Shown: piece after piece, positions 58,413-64,000 of the stretch
Numbering within the stretch: position 1 is the first letter of the stretch
Layout: each line of letters starts with the position of its first letter
Assembly: GCA_035621235.1 (NCBI GenBank)
Contig: CP141731.1
Coordinates: 1,550,001-1,614,000, forward strand
Length of the DNA: 64,000 bases
Direction of reading: 5' to 3'
Source of the DNA: Actinomycetaceae bacterium MB13-C1-2
GTDB taxonomy: Bacteria > Actinomycetota > Actinomycetes > Actinomycetales > Actinomycetaceae
The notes under the pieces: model-generated
What the model was told of the DNA's origin: nothing
The model's database searches: none
Seen by the model: the letters and a program-made list of their open reading frames with translations, nothing else
Made by a program: the position numbers and the translations under genes

Positions 58413-58460
58413 ATTTGGATACTGCCATTCCAACTAGTGAGATGCCAAATCGTTATCGAA

Positions 58461-58470
58461 TGGAATTCCA
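58461..58470. promoter_or_regulatory. Palindrome TGGAATTCCA in the ndgR-leuC gap
   Basis: A perfect 10-bp palindrome about 50 bp upstream of the regulator start, in the gap shared with leuC. It is a candidate operator for the IclR-type regulator, judged on position and symmetry only. A separate hairpin, TGGCGTG (58553-58559) with CACGCCA (58569-58575), lies about 90 bp before leuC. Confidence 0.35.
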
Positions 58471-58664
58471 AAATGTCCGACATTCACCCGCGGCATATAT
58501 CACGGTGCGAGGGACGGACACCCTCAACACATTGTTCCCTATGGAACTAACCTGGCGTGAGATTATGACACGCCAATCTGCTTGTTTCTTGACGATTTCA
58601 CAGCAGAATGGCGCGGAACTAGAACCGATTTGATTGACCGCTTACCGGTGGGAGATTAGGACAC

Positions 58665-60065
58665 ATGGGTAGCACAATGGCTGAGAAGGTGTGGCGCGAC
58701 CACATCGTCAAACCCGGCGAAGACGGAGCACCTGACCTGCTCTATATTGATTTGCATTTTCTTCACGAGGTAACGAGTCCTCAGGCTTTCGAGGGTCTTC
58801 GACTTGCCGGGCGCCCGGTGCGCCGCCCCGACCTGACCATCGCGACGGAGGACCACAACACTCCCACCAAGGACATCTTCCTGCCGATTAGCGACCTAAC
58901 TAGCCGACTTCAGATCGATACGCTGAGGAAAAACGCTCGTGAGTTTGGGATTCGTCTGCACTCTCTGGGAGACCCCGAGCAGGGCATTGTCCACGTTGTC
59001 GGCCCGCAACTCGGTCTGACGCAGCCGGGGACCACGATAGTCTGCGGTGACTCCCACACTTCGACTCACGGAGCTTTTGGGGCTTTGGGAATCGGAATCG
59101 GAACCTCTGAGGTCGAGCACGTTCTGGCGACCCAGACTCTTCCACTTCAGCCGTTTAAGACCATGGCCATAACCGTCAATGGCTCACTCCGGCCGGGAGT
59201 CTCAGCAAAAGATGTCATCCTGGCGGTTATCGCAAAGATTGGAACCAACGGCGGCCAGGGCTACGTCCTTGAGTACCGGGGCCAGGCAATCCGCGAGCTT
59301 TCGATGGAAGGCCGCATGACCATATGCAACATGTCCATCGAGGCGGGCGCGCGTGCTGGCATGGTCGCTCCCGACCAGACGACTTTCGATTACTTGAAGG
59401 GCCGTCCGCATGCGCCAAAGGGCGAGGAATGGAACTCCGCGGTTGAGTACTGGAAGTCCCTGGTTACTGACGAGGACGCTGAGTTCGACGCCGAGGTAAT
59501 CCTGGATGGCGATAAAATCGAACCGTTTGTCACTTGGGGGACCAATCCCGGGCAGGGTGTGCCGCTTTCCAGTGAGGTTCCCGATCCGGAGAGCTTCGAT
59601 GACCCGAACGATCGTGCCGCCGCAGAACGGGCCCTTGAGTACATGGACCTGGAAGCCGGTACCCGCATGAAGGACATCCCCGTTGATGTCGTCTTCCTTG
59701 GATCCTGCACCAATGCGCGTATTGAGGATCTCCGTGCCGCCGCCGAGGTTCTGAAGGGCAAACAGAAAGCCGATTCCATAGAGATGATGGTGGTGCCCGG
59801 GTCTGATCAGGTTCGTATCCAGGCCGAGGCCGAGGGCCTAGACCGGGTGTTCAAAGACTTCGGAGCCGACTGGCGCAATGCCGGATGTTCAATGTGTCTG
59901 GGAATGAATCCCGACCAGTTAGCTCCCGGTCAACGGTCTGCTTCGACCTCGAACCGTAACTTTGAGGGACGCCAGGGCAAGGGCGGGCGAACCCATCTGG
60001 TTTCGCCTGTTGTGGCCGCGGCAACGGCTATCAAGGGAACGCTGGCCAGCCCGGCGGACCTGTAG
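58665..60065 (+). CDS. leuC: 3-isopropylmalate dehydratase large subunit
   Basis: Aconitase-family subunit isomerising 2- to 3-isopropylmalate with LeuD. The 4Fe-4S cysteines lie in [13 protein letters not shown] and in [13 protein letters not shown]. Other motifs: TEDHNTPT near residue 65, [31 protein letters not shown], and [12 protein letters not shown]. The 466-residue length is normal. ATG 58665 has AGGAC just upstream. leuD begins 13 nt after its stop. Probable control by the divergent NdgR-type regulator. Confidence 0.97.
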   Translation: MGSTMAEKVWRDHIVKPGEDGAPDLLYIDLHFLHEVTSPQAFEGLRLAGRPVRRPDLTIATEDHNTPTKDIFLPISDLTSRLQIDTLRKNAREFGIRLHSLGDPEQGIVHVVGPQLGLTQPGTTIVCGDSHTSTHGAFGALGIGIGTSEVEHVLATQTLPLQPFKTMAITVNGSLRPGVSAKDVILAVIAKIGTNGGQGYVLEYRGQAIRELSMEGRMTICNMSIEAGARAGMVAPDQTTFDYLKGRPHAPKGEEWNSAVEYWKSLVTDEDAEFDAEVILDGDKIEPFVTWGTNPGQGVPLSSEVPDPESFDDPNDRAAAERALEYMDLEAGTRMKDIPVDVVFLGSCTNARIEDLRAAAEVLKGKQKADSIEMMVVPGSDQVRIQAEAEGLDRVFKDFGADWRNAGCSMCLGMNPDQLAPGQRSASTSNRNFEGRQGKGGRTHLVSPVVAAATAIKGTLASPADL

Positions 60066-60078
60066 GACGGAGGACAAC

Positions 60079-60690
60079 ATGGAGAAATTCACCACTCATA
60101 CTGGGATCGGAGTCCCTCTACGTCGTTCTGCTGTCGATACCGACCAGATCATTCCTGCGGTATTCCTCAAGCGAATTACCCGAACCGGATTTGAGGACGC
60201 CCTTTTCTCGGCTTGGCGACGCGAGCCAGATTTTGTTCTCAACGATCCAAGCTACACCCAGGGATCGGTCCTAATTGCGGGCCCTAACTTTGGGACCGGA
60301 TCGTCACGCGAACACGCTGTCTGGGCACTGAAAGACTACGGTTTCAAGGTTGTGCTCTCGACCAAGTTCGCCGACATTTTTCGGGGCAATGCCGGAAAAC
60401 AGGGCCTGGTTGCGGGGGTGATTTCGGAGGAAGACTGCAATGCCCTGTGGAAGCTTCTTGAGACGGAGCCAGGAGCTGAACTGACCGTTTCGCTCGAAGA
60501 GCAAACTGTATCGGGCGGGGGAGCCACCTACCCGTTCCAGATCGATGAATACACTCGCTGGCGTCTGATGGAAGGGCTGGACGATATCGGCCTTACGTTG
60601 CGGTCAGAGGATGCAATTGAGACCTATGAGGCGGCGCGTCCCGTCTGGAAGCCTCGAACTCTGCCCGAGTACACCTCGCCTCTTTCGTAG
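60079..60690 (+). CDS. leuD: 3-isopropylmalate dehydratase small subunit
   Basis: Swivel-domain partner of LeuC. It has [21 protein letters not shown] at the N-terminus and the substrate-binding [19 protein letters not shown]. The start is ATG 60079 (MEKFTTHTG), with GGAGGAC upstream, giving 203 residues; a reading from 59962 would overlap leuC. Confidence 0.97.
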   Translation: MEKFTTHTGIGVPLRRSAVDTDQIIPAVFLKRITRTGFEDALFSAWRREPDFVLNDPSYTQGSVLIAGPNFGTGSSREHAVWALKDYGFKVVLSTKFADIFRGNAGKQGLVAGVISEEDCNALWKLLETEPGAELTVSLEEQTVSGGGATYPFQIDEYTRWRLMEGLDDIGLTLRSEDAIETYEAARPVWKPRTLPEYTSPLS

Positions 60691-60832
60691 ATGTTCGCTA
60701 ACGGCACTGGGCGAAACAGGCCACTATGGGCTTTCATGATCTGATCACGGCGCTAGACTCATCTAGGTATTGACCGAATCTGATTGAGCCCGGTCCAGCA
60801 ATCGCTGGAGTGGACCCGAAAGGACAGAACGG

Positions 60833-62152
60833 ATGTCGGAAGTTCTTCGCGTGAAAGGCGGCAAGCCTCTCTACGGAACCATTCAAGTTCGCGGCGCGAA
60901 AAACTTCGTCCCAAAGGCAATGGTTGCTTCTCTGCTCGGAACCACTCCGTCACAGATACGCAACGTCCCTCTGATTCGTGACGTGGATGTCGTCAAGGAG
61001 ATGATGGAAGCTCACGGTGTGGAGGTCGACTTCGATCAGGAAGAGGGCGTTCTACTCCTCGACCCGAGCGAAGTTGAGTCTGCCGCCTCGGGCGACATCG
61101 ACGCTCTTTCGGGTTCTTCTCGTATTCCGATTCTGTTTTGCGGACCGCTACTTCACCGCTTGGGTGAAGCCTTTATTCCCGAGCTTGGTGGTTGCGCCAT
61201 CGGTGATCGTCCGATCGACTTCCACCTTGAGACCCTGCGCCGCTTCGGTGCAGAGGTGGTCAAGGAGCCGGGCGGGATTCGTCTGATCGCCCCCGAGCGT
61301 GGACTGCGCGGAACTCAGATTGACCTGCCATATCCCTCCGTCGGGGCAACGGAACAGACTCTGTTGACGGCGGTTCAAGCGAACGGGATCACGACTTTGA
61401 CCGGGGCCGCAATCGAGCCCGAGATCATGGATCTGATCAACGTTCTTCAGAAGATGGGTGCGATCATCTCTGTCGATACGGATCGAACTATTCGTATCGA
61501 GGGCGTTGAACGGCTTGAGGGCTACGTCCATACTGCCCTTCCAGACCGCATTGAGGCCGCTTCCTGGGGTGCCGCGGCCCTTGCCACCCGCGGGGATGTC
61601 TTCGTCAAGGGCGCGCACCAGCCTGATATGACTACTTTCCTCAACACCTTCCGTAAAGTTGGTGGGGGTTTTGATGTTGAGGCAGACGGGATTCGTTTCT
61701 ACCATCCGGGCGGAGAACTTAAGCCGATCATGCTTGAGACGAACGTCCATCCGGGCTACATGACCGACTGGCAACAGCCCCTGGTTGTCGCGCTGACCCA
61801 GGCAAACGGACTCTCGATCATCCATGAGACTGTCTACGAGAACAGGTTTGGTTTCACCGACGCTCTGCGCCAGATGGGTGCGAACATCCAGCTTTACAAG
61901 GAGTGCGTGGGCGGGGCCCCCTGCCGTTTCGCTTCGGCGAACTTCTATCACTCTGCCGTTATCTCTGGTCCGACCCCGCTTCGGGCTGCCGATATCACTG
62001 TGCCTGACCTGCGCGGCGGTTTCTCGCACCTAATTGCGGCGCTCGCGGCCGAGGGAACCTCGCATGTCTCTGGTATCGACATGATCTCCAGAGGATATGA
62101 GCACTTCATTCATAAGCTTCGTTCCCTTCACGCAGACATCGAATACGCCTAG
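60833..62152 (+). CDS. murA: UDP-N-acetylglucosamine 1-carboxyvinyltransferase
   Basis: First committed step of peptidoglycan synthesis: transfers enolpyruvate from PEP to UDP-GlcNAc. RGAKNFVPKAM holds the conserved Lys23-Asn24. The flexible loop ELGGCAIGDRPIDFH carries the catalytic Cys121, the residue alkylated by fosfomycin; mycobacteria have Asp there. YENRFGFTDALRQMGANI is the C-terminal signature. 439 residues. The ATG follows GAAAGGA at good spacing. The lipid kinase gene starts 11 nt after its stop, so a murA-kinase-plsC operon is likely. Confidence 0.95.
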   Translation: MSEVLRVKGGKPLYGTIQVRGAKNFVPKAMVASLLGTTPSQIRNVPLIRDVDVVKEMMEAHGVEVDFDQEEGVLLLDPSEVESAASGDIDALSGSSRIPILFCGPLLHRLGEAFIPELGGCAIGDRPIDFHLETLRRFGAEVVKEPGGIRLIAPERGLRGTQIDLPYPSVGATEQTLLTAVQANGITTLTGAAIEPEIMDLINVLQKMGAIISVDTDRTIRIEGVERLEGYVHTALPDRIEAASWGAAALATRGDVFVKGAHQPDMTTFLNTFRKVGGGFDVEADGIRFYHPGGELKPIMLETNVHPGYMTDWQQPLVVALTQANGLSIIHETVYENRFGFTDALRQMGANIQLYKECVGGAPCRFASANFYHSAVISGPTPLRAADITVPDLRGGFSHLIAALAAEGTSHVSGIDMISRGYEHFIHKLRSLHADIEYA

Positions 62153-62162
62153 GAACGGCTTA

Positions 62163-63197
62163 GTGGAGAAATGGAGCCAGGATAGTTCGAGCGAATCGCC
62201 TCGCTCGATGTCACTTGTCGTCTCCTCAATGTCTGCGCGGGGCCGCTCGTTGAAGCTGGGCCGCGAACTCGTTGAAATCTTGCGCGACGGCGGCTGGCAA
62301 GTAGACGTTCACGTAACGAACTCGACCAGTGATGTTGAGTATGAGGCGTCCCTTTCCGACCATCCCTTCATCGGGGCGCTCGGCGGGGATGGTTATCTGA
62401 CTGCTGCCGCTCGGGGTTGTATTGGTCATCCGTCTCCGTTGCTTCCCTTCCCGGGGGGACGAGGAAACGACCTCTGTCGGTCCCTTGGCATTGGCGCGGA
62501 TTCCTTCGAATGGGCGCGGAAGGTTGCAGCGGCCTCAACCGAGGAGATTAACAGCTGGATCCGACCACTCGACGCAATGCAGGTCAAGTCTGGAGACGGA
62601 ACGTACGTTGTGCTCGGTGTCGTTTCGCTGGGGGTCGATGCAACTGCCAACCAGATTGCCAACAACTCGTGGTTCCGCTCCGGCCCGCTGGCATACGCGT
62701 GGGGCGCAGCACTCGCGGCTCTTGGAAAATACAGTCCGCTTGAGATCAGCGGAACCATTGAGGGTGAGATTCCGAAGGAGTACCCGGGTAGGGATACCGA
62801 CACGGCCATCGCCCACGCAGAAGCGCAGGGCACGGGAGTTTTCCGTCCGGTCCTCGGAGGATGGGTAACTTCGGTCGCGAACACTGGATGGATCGGCGGC
62901 GGGGTGAACCTCACGCCGCAATCCCGGACCGATGATGGCCTTCTTGAGATCATTACCCTTGAGGGTATTCCGCGTTTCCGTGCGATAGGAAAGCTTGCCA
63001 AGGTTCTTTCCAGTCGAGCGCTGGACGATCCGGTAGTACACATTTACGAGGGAACGCAGGTTCACCTTGAAAAACCTGCGGGACTGGAAGTCATGGCTGA
63101 CGGCGACGTTATCGGTCGCCTCCCAATGGATGTAAAGGTTCTTCCGAGTGCGCTGAGAGTTGTTGCGCCGCCGAGAGCGACCGAGGAGACAAAATGA
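62163..63197 (+). CDS. Diacylglycerol kinase-like lipid kinase
   Basis: A protein of about 344 residues of the DAGK catalytic-domain family. The nucleotide loop is FIGALGGDGYLTAAARG, where most members have GGDGT. The second motif, PLLPFPGGRGNDLCRSLGIG, replaces the common P.GTGNDFAR. GVDATANQIANNS and the C-terminal VEVMADGDVIG-type stretch (LEVMADGDVIGRLPMDVKVLPSALRVV) agree with the YegS/DgkB fold. It probably phosphorylates diacylglycerol or a related lipid. I take GTG 62163, with AGGA 8 nt upstream; a reading from 62097 would overlap murA. The stop overlaps the plsC ATG (ATGA). Confidence 0.82.
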   Translation: MEKWSQDSSSESPRSMSLVVSSMSARGRSLKLGRELVEILRDGGWQVDVHVTNSTSDVEYEASLSDHPFIGALGGDGYLTAAARGCIGHPSPLLPFPGGRGNDLCRSLGIGADSFEWARKVAAASTEEINSWIRPLDAMQVKSGDGTYVVLGVVSLGVDATANQIANNSWFRSGPLAYAWGAALAALGKYSPLEISGTIEGEIPKEYPGRDTDTAIAHAEAQGTGVFRPVLGGWVTSVANTGWIGGGVNLTPQSRTDDGLLEIITLEGIPRFRAIGKLAKVLSSRALDDPVVHIYEGTQVHLEKPAGLEVMADGDVIGRLPMDVKVLPSALRVVAPPRATEETK

Positions 63198-64000
63198 GAA
63201 GCATTGCGCCTCTGCGGCCATACAAGGGCAATCTTCGCGCCGCGTATAGAGCGCTGTTACCGATCATGTGGCCCTTGGTAACAGCATTGGCGAAGCCTCG
63301 TTTGCAGACCTTTGAGAATCTTCCAAAGGAGGGTGCATTTATCCTTGCCCCTAATCACATGTCGAACGCCGACCCGTTCTTGATGGGCTACCTGATGGCC
63401 GATGCCGGCTATGAGATCAGTTTCATGGCAAAGGACTCGCTGTTCCGTGTTCCGGTGCTGGGATGGATTCTCCGGGCCTGGGGCATGATTCCCGTCGTTA
63501 GGAACTCGGCCGCTGCAGCTGACTCTCTGGTTCACGCGCGCGGCGTCCTGGGGCACGACGGCATCGTGGGCTTCTACTTCGAGGGAACACTGACTCAGGA
63601 CCCGGCCTATTGGCCGATGAAAGGCAAGACTGGGCTGGCTCGTCTGGCTCTAGATACCCGAGTTCCAGTGATTCCGGTGGTTCAGTGGGGTGCTCAAGAT
63701 ATCGTGAACCGCTATCTTGAACTGAGGCCGTTCGGGAAACGACCTGAGTTGTTCATCAGGGTGCTGCCTGAGATTGATTACTCGGATCTGCCCGGAGACT
63801 CCAGTAACCACGAGAGTGTGGGAGAGCTGACCCAGCGTCTTCAAGACGTGTTGGAGAAGGGCTCCGCGACCTTGCGTGAGGAGCTTGCTCCAAAGACTCC
63901 ATGGGATCGAACGACCAACGAGAAAAGAAATCCTCGCAAATCTAGACCCTTTTCTAAATGGCGTCGAGAACTGGCGCGGTCGGCAAAGCGGCAGGACGTT
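63194..64000 (+). CDS. plsC: 1-acyl-sn-glycerol-3-phosphate acyltransferase, cut by window edge
   Basis: Open frame from ATG 63194 to the window end (269 codons), overlapping the lipid kinase stop by four bases. The acyltransferase blocks are clear: ILAPNHMSNADPFLMGY (NHxxxxD), GWILRAWGMIPVVRN, GFYFEGTLTQD (block III, FxEGT) and VPVIPVVQWG (block IV). It acylates lysophosphatidic acid to phosphatidic acid at the membrane. The tail after about residue 235 is Lys/Arg-rich. The neighbouring kinase also yields phosphatidic acid, so the pair suggests a phospholipid unit. The true C-terminus lies outside the window. Confidence 0.9.
   Translation, partial: MRSIAPLRPYKGNLRAAYRALLPIMWPLVTALAKPRLQTFENLPKEGAFILAPNHMSNADPFLMGYLMADAGYEISFMAKDSLFRVPVLGWILRAWGMIPVVRNSAAAADSLVHARGVLGHDGIVGFYFEGTLTQDPAYWPMKGKTGLARLALDTRVPVIPVVQWGAQDIVNRYLELRPFGKRPELFIRVLPEIDYSDLPGDSSNHESVGELTQRLQDVLEKGSATLREELAPKTPWDRTTNEKRNPRKSRPFSKWRRELARSAKRQDV

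Noticed and set aside
58553-58575. Attenuator for leuC
   Set aside because: There is a 7-bp hairpin but no T-run and no Leu-rich leader frame nearby; the 30-codon frame over it has no bias for leucine.

Overview
The window is a chromosomal segment of an actinobacterium of moderate GC content. The diagnostic genes are a WhiB protein next to a PdtaS-type kinase, an NdgR/LtbR-type IclR regulator divergent from leuCD, a Ski2-like helicase with a DUF3516-like tail, GatCAB, and a small ilvB leader peptide. Gene content and GC suggest an Actinomycetales organism, perhaps Actinomycetaceae-like, but sequence alone does not fix the family. Most genes are housekeeping or biosynthetic. There is no prophage, plasmid module or complete transposon.

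Layout. 1-4.5 kb: partial formate/nitrite transporter, a glycosyltransferase, and a divergent membrane pyrophosphatase. 5-6.7 kb: dTDP-rhamnose genes rfbD and rfbC, divergent. 6.8-9.1 kb: leftward run DUF2505, OsmC-like, thyA, dihydrofolate reductase. 9.2-14.1 kb: pdtaS, whiB1 and an orphan EssC/EccC-like ATPase. 14.4-23 kb: ligA, cls, gatCAB, malic enzyme. 23.4-25 kb: AspT-family transporter. 25.2-33 kb: ilvB leader and attenuator, ilvB, ilvN, ilvC, leuB, ilvE, panC, panB. 33.1-36.4 kb: MacB/FtsX-type ABC exporter. 36.6-39.7 kb: ilvD-manA. 39.8-46.9 kb: lplA, helicase, FAH-family hydrolase, GT2, PatB-type lyase. 47-52.5 kb: two-component system divergent from a lipoprotein-adaptor-ABC exporter operon. 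52.7-57.3 kb: a 172-bp inverted-repeat element, GDPD, gltX, tRNA-Gln, two identical tRNA-Glu, GT4. 57.6-64 kb: NdgR-like regulator, leuC, leuD, murA, lipid kinase, partial plsC.

How the genes work together. Nine genes (ilvB, N, C, D, E, leuB, C, D and the ndgR-like regulator) cover most branched-chain amino acid synthesis. panB and panC draw the valine precursor 2-ketoisovalerate into pantothenate. gltX, tRNA-Gln, tRNA-Glu and gatCAB form the indirect route to Gln-tRNA. murA, cls, the lipid kinase, plsC and three glycosyltransferases serve the envelope.

Non-coding structure is the most distinctive part. There is an ilv attenuator with an apparently leaderless leader peptide. Several genes have a TANNNT box 6-7 nt before the start codon and no Shine-Dalgarno. 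Two families of intergenic palindromes (three and four copies) sit at gene 3' ends, and one shows compensatory base changes. A MITE-like element abuts the stop codon of the GDPD gene. Coordinates of starts moved from the longest reading frame were chosen from ribosome-binding sites and family lengths.
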